A DNA stretch of 64,000 bases, taken from Bradyrhizobium sp. ORS 285. Its GTDB lineage: Bacteria; Pseudomonadota; Alphaproteobacteria; Rhizobiales; Xanthobacteraceae. Under the pieces are notes generated by a model, which saw only the letters and a list, made by a program, of their open reading frames with translations, ran no database searches and was not told where the DNA came from. A program made the translations under genes and the position numbers. The DNA is taken from contig NZ_LT859959.1 of the NCBI RefSeq assembly GCF_900176205.1, positions 2,563,001 to 2,627,000 of the forward strand. Reading direction: 5' to 3'. Of this stretch, positions 42,098 to 49,710 are shown piece by piece (the stretch's first letter is position 1; every line of letters begins with the position of its first letter).

Positions 42098-44257
42098 TCA
42101 AGGTCGCAGTGGCTGCATTGCACTCGCGGTTTTGGCCGCGCGCACCAACTGAAGGAACTCGGCGCGATAGGCGTAAGGATCGTCTCCGCGTGCTGCGGAG
42201 GCGATACGCAGCACGTCGTCGTAGCCGAACTGGCCGGTATGCTTTCCACCACGCAGAATCTCTCCGAACGCGGCGACACCGGTTGCAAAGCGGGCATCGA
42301 GTGGCGCCTCCTCGAAGCGAGCGCTTTCGGACCCGCGATCGACGGGTGTGCTGATCACCACGCTTCGATCGGATCGCGGCAGCTTGTAACGGATCTTGAC
42401 AAAGGCATATTCGGCCGGCGACGGAGCGCCGCTCGCCGCGGCCCGCGCCCCGTATCTGAGATCGTCGACCGTTCGAGGGCCGCCGACAGGCACGATGTCG
42501 TAGAGCGCCGTGACGGTTTGCCCCGAGCCGACGTCGCCAGCGTCGACCTTGTCGTTTGTGAAATCGTCACGATTGAGACGTCGCGTCTCGTAGCCGATGA
42601 GCCGATATTCGGCGACGGCTGCGGGATTGAACTCGACCTGAATCTTCACATCCTTGCCGATCGGAAACAGCGTCGAACTCGCCTCTTCGACCAGCACCTT
42701 GCGCGCCTCGTTGATCGTATCGATGTAGGCGGCGACGCCGTTGCCGTTCTGCGCCAGCGCCTGCGCCAACGCGTCATTATAATTGCCGGCGCCGACGCCA
42801 AGCACGGACAGGAAAATGCCCTTTTCGCGCTGACGCTCGACAAAGCCTTTCAGTTCATCCTTGTTGGTGATCCCGACATTGAAATCGCCGTCAGTCGCGA
42901 GGATGACGCGGTTGACGCCGTTGGCGTCAAAGTTCTGCTCGGCAAGCGCATAGGCGCGCCTGATGCCTTCGGCGCCCGCCGTGCTGCCGCCCGCCTCAAG
43001 CCGGTCGATCGTCGCCAGGATTTTCGCCTTCTCGGACACGGACGTCGGTTCAAGCGCCGTGCCGGCATTCCCTGCATAGGTGACGATTGCGATGCGGTCC
43101 TCGGGTTGCAACTGGGTCACGAGCATCGCGAGCGACTGCTTCACCAGCGGCAACCGGTTCAGCGGCTGCATCGATCCCGATGTATCGATCAGGAAAACCA
43201 GATTCGCGCGCGGCCGGTTTGTCTGTTGCAGCGCATAGCCCTTGATGCCAATGCGAATGAGCTTGCGGCCTTCCGCCCAAGGGTTCGGAAACACGGCAAC
43301 ATTGGCCCGGAACGGCTCGTCCGGCGATGCCGGCGCTTCATAGTCATAGGGAAAGTAATTGATCAGCTCCTCGGTCCGCACGGACGCTGCCGGCGGCAGG
43401 ACATTGCGGTTGAGCTGGGCGCGGACAAATGCGTACGACGCCGTATCGACATCGATGGAGAATGTCGAGACCGGTGCATCGCGCGCGATCTGGAAGGCGT
43501 TTTCGGGCGCATTCGCGAACTTGTCGCGGCCGGCAGGCTCGGCGAGACCAGGAACGCGCTCGCGCTGTGTGTGGTCGGGCAGGCTTTCGGCCGGCGCCAT
43601 CTGCTGGGCAAAGGCTGGCGGCGACGCGCGGTTGAATCCGTCATCGGTCCTGTAGTCCCCGCGGCTCCGAGCGGAATAAGGCGACGACGTCCCCGGCATG
43701 AAGCCCTGCACCCGGTCGGTCGCGGCAGGCGCCTGCGGAGCCACCCGGCTGAGGATCCGATCTTCCACATGCGGCGTGGCGGGAGGCGGCGCCGCGGCTG
43801 CCGAGCGCGCGGCGGCTTCCGGGTTGGGCTTTGCGGCCGGAGTGGCGGTTGGGATTTGTGTTTGCGGCTGGGCCTGGCTTTCGCTTTCCTTCTTTGCTTG
43901 CACTGTCGGCTCAACCCGAGCGGCCTCGTTGCTCGCCAGCTTCTGTTCCACGGGCGGAGCGAACTGCGCCACCTGCGGTGACCGCATGAGATGGAGATAG
44001 GCGCCTGATCCGGCAACAAGGCAGGCCAGGCTGGCAGCCAGGAGATATCGCGTTCGCTTCATGACAGGCCTCTCGCGTGACGGCCGCAGGGACGCGGCAG
44101 TTCGCTCGATGAGACGGATGTCGGTCGAGATTCCTTGGGCGGTTGCTGCGCTTTTTCGATCGAAGCGCAGCAGCGCCTGTTGCACGGCCGCGTCACGCGC
44201 GTCCGGCGGGGGCGGCGGGGAGGCGGGCAAACGCGTGATGTCGGGATCAGAACTCAT
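42098..44257 (-). CDS. Membrane VWA-domain protein, YfbK-type, coupled to an ECF sigma factor
   Basis: The 719-residue protein has a 65-residue N-terminal cytoplasmic segment, one transmembrane helix (YLLAASLACLVAGSGAYL, about 70-87), a disordered Ala/Pro/Gln region to about 180, and then the YfbK-type module: FSIDVDTASYAFVRAQLNRN, a VWA domain with MIDAS VFLIDTSGSMQ and a C-terminal DUF3520-like region to the end. It overlaps the sigma gene stop by 11 bp. The N-segment before the membrane could be an anti-sigma domain, linking a periplasmic VWA sensor to the sigma factor; this is inference. Similar sigma-VWA pairs occur in other proteobacteria. Confidence 0.88.
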   Translation of the reverse strand: MSSDPDITRLPASPPPPPDARDAAVQQALLRFDRKSAATAQGISTDIRLIERTAASLRPSRERPVMKRTRYLLAASLACLVAGSGAYLHLMRSPQVAQFAPPVEQKLASNEAARVEPTVQAKKESESQAQPQTQIPTATPAAKPNPEAAARSAAAAPPPATPHVEDRILSRVAPQAPAATDRVQGFMPGTSSPYSARSRGDYRTDDGFNRASPPAFAQQMAPAESLPDHTQRERVPGLAEPAGRDKFANAPENAFQIARDAPVSTFSIDVDTASYAFVRAQLNRNVLPPAASVRTEELINYFPYDYEAPASPDEPFRANVAVFPNPWAEGRKLIRIGIKGYALQQTNRPRANLVFLIDTSGSMQPLNRLPLVKQSLAMLVTQLQPEDRIAIVTYAGNAGTALEPTSVSEKAKILATIDRLEAGGSTAGAEGIRRAYALAEQNFDANGVNRVILATDGDFNVGITNKDELKGFVERQREKGIFLSVLGVGAGNYNDALAQALAQNGNGVAAYIDTINEARKVLVEEASSTLFPIGKDVKIQVEFNPAAVAEYRLIGYETRRLNRDDFTNDKVDAGDVGSGQTVTALYDIVPVGGPRTVDDLRYGARAAASGAPSPAEYAFVKIRYKLPRSDRSVVISTPVDRGSESARFEEAPLDARFATGVAAFGEILRGGKHTGQFGYDDVLRIASAARGDDPYAYRAEFLQLVRAAKTASAMQPLRP

Positions 44258-44837
44258 CGCTGATGTCCTTCGCGAGACTCGCTCGTCGCCTCACCTCGTG
44301 CATGCGGCCGGAGATCGTCGACTCGGAGACACCGAGGGCCGTCGCCGCCTCCGCGTGGGTCATGCCTTCGCCGACCACAAGCACGACCGTCTCGCGCAGC
44401 AGCGGCGAAAGCTGCGCCAGCTCGCTCGCGAGCCAACTGCGACGAAAGAGATCCCTGCCATCGGGCAGCGCCGCCATTCGCGCAAGCACGGCGAGGTGGC
44501 CTTTCAGACGCGCCAACGTCGAATGGCGCCGATGGTGATCATGACAGGCGTTGCGGACGATTCCGATCAGCCAGGTCGTGAACTTGGCGTCCCCCCTGAA
44601 GGAAGCGATCCGCTCCACGAGCGCGCAGCAGACATCCTGGCAGATGTCCTGCGCGTCCGTCCGGGAGCCGGTCATGCGCCAGGCAACGCGGTGCATGAGG
44701 TCGTAGTGACGCCGTAACAAGGCTTCGAACGCGGCCCGGTTGCCCTGTGTGGCCAGCCAGACGAGGTCGTCATCCGTGGCGTCGCTGCCCGACGGCTCAG
44801 TCACCTCTGCTGTCACGCGCTGAATGACGCCCCCCAT
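44247..44837 (-). CDS. ECF-type RNA polymerase sigma factor
   Basis: The 196-residue protein has region 2 (DDLVWLATQGNRAAFEALLRRHYDLMHRVAWRM, quoted only as landmarks DDLVWLATQ and DAQDICQDVCCALV, FTTWLIGIVRNACHD) and region 4 (ELAQLSPLLRETVVLVVGEG, then MTHAEAATALGVSESTISGRM). Regions 1.1 and 3 are absent, as in ECF factors. It directs RNA polymerase to stress or envelope promoters. It is translationally overlapped with the downstream membrane VWA protein, the probable anti-sigma. ATG at 44837 lies at the head of the operon. Confidence 0.93.
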   Translation of the reverse strand: MGGVIQRVTAEVTEPSGSDATDDDLVWLATQGNRAAFEALLRRHYDLMHRVAWRMTGSRTDAQDICQDVCCALVERIASFRGDAKFTTWLIGIVRNACHDHHRRHSTLARLKGHLAVLARMAALPDGRDLFRRSWLASELAQLSPLLRETVVLVVGEGMTHAEAATALGVSESTISGRMHEVRRRASLAKDISDEF

Positions 44838-45282
44838 GTCCTTTCCTCAGGGCCGACGAGATTGAGCAAGACAACCGGGACGGTCACCCGGCCCCTCGTC
44901 CAGTCCCGTCCAGGACGGCGATCGCATGTGCCCTATCGCTACCATCGTCGTTCCACCCATACACCGGACACTGGGAAAGAGATTTTCCCGGTATTCACCC
45001 CTTGAGACGAACGGAACAGCGGAATCCTTGGGCCAGGTCAGGAAGAATTTTGGACCGCGCAAGCCAGAGCCTTACGGCGCTCTGCGGAGGGGGCAACCCA
45101 AACAGCGGGACGTTGCGGGCGCATGCGAGCAAAACGATCGCCTGCCGCATAGTTTCGTGGTTTCACCGGGCGGGCAGCCGAGTTGGCCGGGCCATGCGGG
45201 ATGCGCAAACATCGCGAGCAGCGGGGTGGTTTCCGGTTGTCGCTGGAGCCCGTTGGAATCGCGCCTTTTTTCGGGCCGTCTC
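44838..45282. other. Upstream region of the sigma factor operon, no gene recognised
   Basis: About 445 bp. The leftmost part must hold the promoter of the sigma/VWA operon; an autoregulated ECF promoter is expected, but I could not fix a clear -35 of AAC type. Short frames on the plus strand (44926-45360) have poor codon pattern and overlap the structures at 45283-45354, so I do not call them. Confidence 0.45.
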
Positions 45283-45324
45283 GAAAAAGGTGCGGCCAGC
45301 TCTTGGGGGAGAGCTGGCCGCGCG
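45283..45324 (-). terminator. Rho-independent terminator of the BTLCP peptidase gene
   Basis: On the minus strand the stem GCGGCCAGCTCTCCC.../...AGAGCTGGCCGC is followed by ACCTTTTTCGAG. It is about 75 bp downstream of the peptidase stop at 45399, and the stem closely resembles the VWA terminator at 41963. Confidence 0.8.
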
Positions 45325-45335
45325 CGAACCGGTCT

Positions 45336-45354
45336 GGGACGGGGAGGGGTGGGG
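45336..45354 (+). other. G-quadruplex motif
   Basis: Four G runs with loops of 2, 1 and 1 base (GGG-AC-GGGG-A-GGGG-T-GGGG) satisfy the canonical intramolecular quadruplex rule. It lies between the peptidase stop and its terminator; on the peptidase mRNA strand it reads as C-runs. Similar G-tracts recur at 47988-48001. Confidence 0.6.
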
Positions 45355-45398
45355 ATGTGACCGGGTCGCGTAACTCGAATTCGTGTCTCGCCTCTCTC

Positions 45399-46025
45399 TC
45401 AGCGTTCTCTGGCGCTGGCGGTGGCCACTGCCGGGCGACCGTCGCCGAGCGAGACCCAGACGTTCGGGTCGCTCTGCGACTGCCGCTTGACGAAGCGGTA
45501 GCCGGTCTCGGTCCAGGCGACGACGTTCTCGTTCTGATTATCGAGCACGTATTCGCCCTTGTCGGTCTTCACGGTGAGGACGGCATGTCCCTCACCCTTC
45601 TTGTCGCGCACCACCGTGATCAGCAGCGCCTCGCGGGGCCAGCCGGCATCGATCAGCAGCTTGCGCTTCAGCAGCACATAATCCTCGCAGTCGCCGTAAC
45701 CATCGGTCGGCAGCGACCATTTCTCGACCACGCCCCAATGGTCCATGTCGGTGATGGGCTTGACGTTCTCGTTGACCCAGCGATTGACCTTTAGCAGATC
45801 GCGCCAGGCCGTCTGGGACAGCACGATGTCGCGGGGCTGCGACGCGCCGCCGCGGCATTCCTCGGGAGTCTCGGTGCAGAACTCGATCCAACCGATCGGC
45901 GCTCGCGTCGTGTCGCCAAGGCTCGCATAGAGCACCCGGTCATCACCGGCATGCGCCATCGTCCCCATCGCCATCAGGAAGGCTGCGACCGCCCATCCCT
46001 TTGCCTGTCCCGTCCGCTTGACCAT
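45399..46025 (-). CDS. BTLCP transglutaminase-like cysteine peptidase (LapG-like)
   Basis: The 208-residue protein has a signal peptide (MAAFLMAMGTMAHA region) and a catalytic Cys-His-Asp: GYGDCEDYVLLKR, KGEGHAVLTVKT and YVLDNQNENVVAW. These match the DUF920/BTLCP family, whose best-known member LapG cleaves the surface adhesin LapA when cyclic di-GMP falls. A LapD homologue is not present in the window. Start at MVKRTG is chosen since GGGGG precedes it; a longer GTG/ATG start exists. Its promoter region carries a GANTC cluster. Confidence 0.88.
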   Translation of the reverse strand: MVKRTGQAKGWAVAAFLMAMGTMAHAGDDRVLYASLGDTTRAPIGWIEFCTETPEECRGGASQPRDIVLSQTAWRDLLKVNRWVNENVKPITDMDHWGVVEKWSLPTDGYGDCEDYVLLKRKLLIDAGWPREALLITVVRDKKGEGHAVLTVKTDKGEYVLDNQNENVVAWTETGYRFVKRQSQSDPNVWVSLGDGRPAVATASARER

Positions 46026-46133
46026 TTTGGCCCCCGTTTTCGTTGGGACCATGTGTCTCACAAAGATTTTTCGCTGCCGCTAAATCGCCACGATGGATTT
46101 GACGAAAACCCAATTCAAACAAGGCGCTAATTC

Positions 46134-46186
46134 GAATCCTTGTTGAATCGAATTCGCTTAAAATTTGAATCGATCGGAGTTGATTC
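46134..46186. promoter_or_regulatory. Cluster of four GANTC (CcrM-type) sites
   Basis: GAATC at 46134, 46145 and 46167, and GATTC at 46182, lie in 53 bp of AT-rich DNA, 109-161 bp upstream of the peptidase start. GANTC is the target of the cell-cycle methyltransferase CcrM of alphaproteobacteria and is otherwise rare in GC-rich DNA. The repeated TTGAATC/GATTCAA flanks may be regulator half-sites. Confidence 0.6.
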
Positions 46187-46357
46187 AAATGCTGCGCATT
46201 AAGTCGGGAACCGCTGCCGTTGCAGGCTCGGCGGCGCTTTTCAGGCGGCACATTAACTGCGCCGGACGCTGCGTGCGGTCGCCGAACGGCACACGGCGCC
46301 CGTGGTGGCGGGCGCCGTGTGCTCCGTGGAGTTGCGGGATTTGCGCGAGTTGCGGCT

Positions 46358-46972
46358 TTACCGCGCGGTAACGCTCTCTTCGAGCGTTTCGGCGAGCTGC
46401 GCGTGGATGAACTCGATGGCGAAGCCGCCTTCGAGATTTCGCACCACCCGCGCCTGCACGCGGCCGAGCATGACCTGCGATTTCATCGGCGGCTTGGTCT
46501 CTGCCGCGATGGCCGCGCCCGACAGCGACATGTCGATGATGCGGCAGGTCATCTTGGTGCCGTCCTCGAGCGTCAGCACCGCGATCGGGTTGCGCGGGAT
46601 GATACGGTCGTGGCGGCGATCCTCCGGCAGGTTGAGGATGTCGCGGTTGGCGAGCCAGGTCAGCTGCGCGGCGAGCTTGTCGCGCTTGCGGGCGGTGGCC
46701 CCGATCGTCATCGCGAAGCCGTTGTCGATGATGCGGGTGATCTTGCCCTCGACGCGGCCAATATGGTCGAGATAGGCGATCACGCGGTCGCCGACATTGC
46801 CGATGCCGGGCGCGAGCAGCGCCAGGCCGCCTGGCGACATGTTGATCACTTGGCAGGGAAACTCACGGCGATCCGGCAGCATGTAGCGGCCGAGCAGGTG
46901 GACCTTGACCCGCTGGAAACGGCGGCGCTCCTCGGCGGCCGGAAGAGATTGTTTGATGTTCGGCAACGCCAT
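46358..46972 (-). CDS. Protein with two PilZ domains
   Basis: The 204-residue protein has two consecutive PilZ-like domains. Domain 1 has RRRFQRVKVHLLGRYML and NMSPGGLAL (RxxxR and [DN]xSxxG). Domain 2 has RRHDRIIPRNPIAV and DMSLSGAAI. These motifs bind cyclic di-GMP; domain 1 has the basic RRRFQR and NxSxxG needed, and domain 2 has R(H)DRxxxR and DxSxxG. It probably links the second messenger to an envelope or motility output. Gene neighbours are a LapG-like peptidase and a PAS protein. Confidence 0.9.
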   Translation of the reverse strand: MALPNIKQSLPAAEERRRFQRVKVHLLGRYMLPDRREFPCQVINMSPGGLALLAPGIGNVGDRVIAYLDHIGRVEGKITRIIDNGFAMTIGATARKRDKLAAQLTWLANRDILNLPEDRRHDRIIPRNPIAVLTLEDGTKMTCRIIDMSLSGAAIAAETKPPMKSQVMLGRVQARVVRNLEGGFAIEFIHAQLAETLEESVTAR

Positions 46973-47142
46973 GTTTCGCCACTCAAAGCCGGCTCTTTAC
47001 AGGACCGGACGATCCAGCAACGAAACTAAATGCTGCACGGTTAATTCAGCGTTATCGCAGCGCCGCGGGCGTTCATGTTGTTCGCGCTTTGCGGGAGGCG
47101 CACGCCGCATGTCGCAGCTCGTCTGCAAGCTGCGACGACAGA

Positions 47143-47700
47143 TCAGCGCAGGCCCTCATACACCATCAGCCCACGCGCCAGCGCCAGCTTGCGCAGCGCG
47201 CGCGGCACGATCGGCTGGACGGGCGGATGGATGTAGCGCCACGACACCATCTCCAGCGGCCCGAGCGCGCCCTGCGGCGTCTCGAACGGGGCGAGCAGGC
47301 CGGTCAGGCTGATCGGCTCATGCGCGCGCATGGCGAACGGCAGCAGCAACAGCTCGAAATGCGCCGTGGTGCGATCGGGCGCCACAGCCGTCACGCCGGC
47401 GATGGCCGGAAGCGTCTCCTCGCAGACCACGGACGCGATCTCTTCGATCTCGTGGCGGCTGGCCGACGAGAACTGTGCGGCGAAGCTCTTGTCCTTCACA
47501 TCGCCGCCGAGCAGGGCGCACAGCCGCGTGCCGGCCATCCGGAACGGAAAGCCGCTGTCGGGATCGCAGGACAGCACGAAGATGTCGCCGAGCAGCTCGC
47601 GCACGGCCTGTGGCTCGAAGTCGCCGCGCTCCGGCGCCTTCGCATGGCCGCGTCTGTCGTTCCAATAGGCGAAGAGCTCGCGATTGGACGGATGTTTCAT
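47143..47700 (-). CDS. PAS-domain protein (PAS_5 type)
   Basis: The 185-residue protein has a PAS-like core with FVLSCDPDSGFPFRMAGTRL, GGDVKDKSFAAQFSSASR and HFELLLLPFAMR. It has no output domain; in alphaproteobacteria such stand-alone PAS_5 proteins are common and uncharacterised. Its upstream region contains a perfect CtrA-type site. The N-terminus begins MKHPSNRELFAYWNDRRG, as in this family. Confidence 0.83.
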   Translation of the reverse strand: MKHPSNRELFAYWNDRRGHAKAPERGDFEPQAVRELLGDIFVLSCDPDSGFPFRMAGTRLCALLGGDVKDKSFAAQFSSASRHEIEEIASVVCEETLPAIAGVTAVAPDRTTAHFELLLLPFAMRAHEPISLTGLLAPFETPQGALGPLEMVSWRYIHPPVQPIVPRALRKLALARGLMVYEGLR

Positions 47701-47848
47701 CGGATAGATCCCTCGCGCCCTCGACGTTGTCAGGACATCGCTGTCCCGCTTTCGTCCAGGCGCCTCCCTGGTTGTTTGTGCAGGAGGGGCTGTGCAGCGT
47801 CCATGCCGATGGTGCGATCGTGCCGGCTTTACCCCGACCTTCCGCGCG

Positions 47849-47864
47849 TTAAGGTTAAATTAAC
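47849..47864. promoter_or_regulatory. CtrA binding-site consensus
   Basis: TTAA-GGTTAAA-TTAAC matches the full CtrA consensus TTAA-N7-TTAAC. It lies 149 bp upstream of the PAS gene start and to the left of the candidate small RNA region. Confidence 0.6.
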
Positions 47865-48050
47865 GATGTACTTGGCGGCGGCCACGGGATCGTTAAGAAA
47901 GCGTTCATGCCATAGCGGCCGGACGAGATCCGCCGCGATCCGGCGAGGTACACGAAGGCGGCGTCAAACAAGTCCGGTCGTCGCGACGGGGAGGGGTGGG
48001 GAACATAACCCTGGGCTCTCCGGACGCGCAAACAAACCGGCGGATCTCAT
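47865..48050 (+). ncRNA. Candidate small RNA region ending in orphan terminator
   Basis: Between the CtrA-like site and the terminator at 48051 there is no recognisable gene, yet a strong plus-strand terminator closes the region. The interval holds GACGGGGAGGGGTGGGGAAC at 47985 and GC-rich stems. The 5' end is unknown; this is a positional inference only. Confidence 0.35.
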
Positions 48051-48088
48051 GAGGGAGAGCTTTCTCAGGGCTCTCCCTCTTTTCTTTT
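48051..48088 (+). terminator. Rho-independent terminator with no upstream gene
   Basis: The stem GAGGGAGAG/CTCTCCCTC, with an internal TTTCTCAGG loop, is followed by T-rich TTTTCTTTT. No plus-strand gene ends nearby, so it may end a small RNA or limit transcription into the rhomboid gene. Confidence 0.7.
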
Positions 48089-48139
48089 CTGGATCGCCGT
48101 CGTTTTCGGGCCATCAAGCCGCACATCAACTCTGCATGT

Positions 48140-49006
48140 GTGCGCTTGCACAGATCCGCCAAAGCCGCCTATCTGACAGGCCTGTTCCTCTCGTCGAAGG
48201 CGTGCGGCCCGTTGGATTCCTCGTCAGACGTCACCCAAGATCCGCCGCTGCAGGCCGCGCGCGAGCCGGTCCTCAACCTGCCGGGCGCGCTGACGGCCTA
48301 TATCGCCCTGATCGCCCTGATCCATCTGCGCGTGCTGCTGCCTGAGGAATGGGACGGCTGGATCCTGGACCTGTTCGCCTTTGTCCCGAAACGATACGAC
48401 CAGACGCTGCTCGATGGCGCCTTCCCCGGCGGCACGCCGGCCAAGATCTGGACCTTCGTCAGCTACTCGCTGCTGCATGCCAATCTGACGCATATCGGCT
48501 TCAACGTGCTGTGGCTGCTGCCGTTCGGCAGCGCGCTGGCGCGGCGCTTCGGTGCCTTGAGGTTCTATCTGTTCATGGCGGTAACGGCGGCGGCGGGCGC
48601 GCTCGCCCATCTCGTCACCCATGAGCATGCACTGGCGCCGATGATCGGCGCCTCGGCCTCGGTGTCCGGGGCGATGGCGGCGGCGATGCGCTTCGCCTTC
48701 GTGAAAGGCGGCTTCCTGTCGTTCGGCCGCGGCGATGCCGATGCGGCCGCCAAGGTGCCGGCCCTGTCGCTGTCGCGTGCGCTGCGCAATCCGCGGGTGC
48801 TCGGTTTTCTCGGCGTGTGGTTCGGCGTCAACATCCTGTTCGGCGCCTTCGGCCTCACGCCCGGCGCCGAGGGGGCCGATGTCGCCTGGCAGGCGCATAT
48901 CGGCGGCTTCGTCGCCGGGCTGGTGCTGTTTGCGCTGTTCGATCCGATCCCGCATGTGCGTGAAGATGCTGCACCTGCGTTGCCGTCGGAGCCGGTCGAC
49001 AGTTAG
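48140..49006 (+). CDS. Rhomboid family intramembrane serine protease
   Basis: The 288-residue protein has six or seven transmembrane helices. Conserved rhomboid parts are HANLTHIGFNVLWLLPFGSA (His and Asn of the active centre region), GASASVSGAMAAAMRFAF with the Ser of the GxSG site (here SVSG) and the late His in WQAHIGGFVAGLVLF. It would cleave membrane proteins inside the bilayer. A TTG at 48212 preceded by GAAGG is an alternative start giving 264 residues. No helper domains are seen. A candidate small RNA and terminator lie just upstream. Confidence 0.82.
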   Translation: MRLHRSAKAAYLTGLFLSSKACGPLDSSSDVTQDPPLQAAREPVLNLPGALTAYIALIALIHLRVLLPEEWDGWILDLFAFVPKRYDQTLLDGAFPGGTPAKIWTFVSYSLLHANLTHIGFNVLWLLPFGSALARRFGALRFYLFMAVTAAAGALAHLVTHEHALAPMIGASASVSGAMAAAMRFAFVKGGFLSFGRGDADAAAKVPALSLSRALRNPRVLGFLGVWFGVNILFGAFGLTPGAEGADVAWQAHIGGFVAGLVLFALFDPIPHVREDAAPALPSEPVDS

Positions 49007-49281
49007 TTGCCGCTCAACTGCGCTTGCGGGCGCGGGTGATTTCATTCATCATTTACATCCCATGCAACCGGAACACGATTCCGGGCAAATAAGGCAGGCT
49101 GTTTTTCGTGGCCGTCCGCCGGCCTGCCGAGCGCACTGCAACCAGAACGCGACTGGTGCATTGCCACCTGTTGATTGGCACTCGTGACTATCGAACTCGC
49201 TTGAACTGAAGACTTCTGCAGGCATCGGCCGCAACGACGCCTCGCTCAAGAAGGCGCATCGGCCTCTCAAGGAGACGAGCA

Positions 49282-49710
49282 ATGACAGTACGTGCGATCC
49301 TCGACATCAAGGGCCATCAGGTCGAGAGCGTCGACCCCCAGACCTCACTCGCCGACGCCGCCAGGCTGCTCGCCGACCGCAAGATCGGCGCGGTGCTGGT
49401 GATGTCGGGCACGCGGATGGAGGGCATCCTCTCCGAGCGCGACATCGTGCGCGCGCTGGGCGAGCGCGGCGCTTCTGTCCTCACCGAGCCGGTCTCGGAT
49501 GTGATGACGCGCCGGGTCGTCAGCTGCAAGCCGGCTGACACGGTCGCCTCGCTCATGGAGACGATGACCAACGGCAAGTTCCGCCATCTGCCGGTGATCG
49601 AAGGCGGCCTCGTGGTCGGCCTGATCTCGATCGGCGACGTCGTGAAGTGGCGCGTCCAGGAATACGAGACCGAGCAGGAAGCGCTGCGCCAATACATCAA
49701 GACGGCGTAG
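49282..49710 (+). CDS. CBS-pair protein
   Basis: The 142-residue protein has two CBS motifs: IKGHQVESVDPQTSLADAAR with GILSERDIVRAL, and VSDVMTRRVVSCKPADTVASL with GLISIGDVVKWRV. CBS pairs bind adenine nucleotides and regulate partners. GGAGACGAGC precedes ATG. Its 3' end overlaps the 3' end of the convergent patatin gene by 14 bp. Confidence 0.9.
   Translation: MTVRAILDIKGHQVESVDPQTSLADAARLLADRKIGAVLVMSGTRMEGILSERDIVRALGERGASVLTEPVSDVMTRRVVSCKPADTVASLMETMTNGKFRHLPVIEGGLVVGLISIGDVVKWRVQEYETEQEALRQYIKTA

Noticed and set aside
41624-43981. 785-codon plus-strand open frame opposite the VWA gene
   Set aside because: It is a GC-driven shadow: composition is rich in Arg, Ala and His with no domain, while the minus strand encodes a clear VWA protein.
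44926-45360. Plus-strand frame of 144 codons before the peptidase gene
   Set aside because: Low-quality codon pattern, and it crosses the minus-strand terminator and the G-quadruplex motif.
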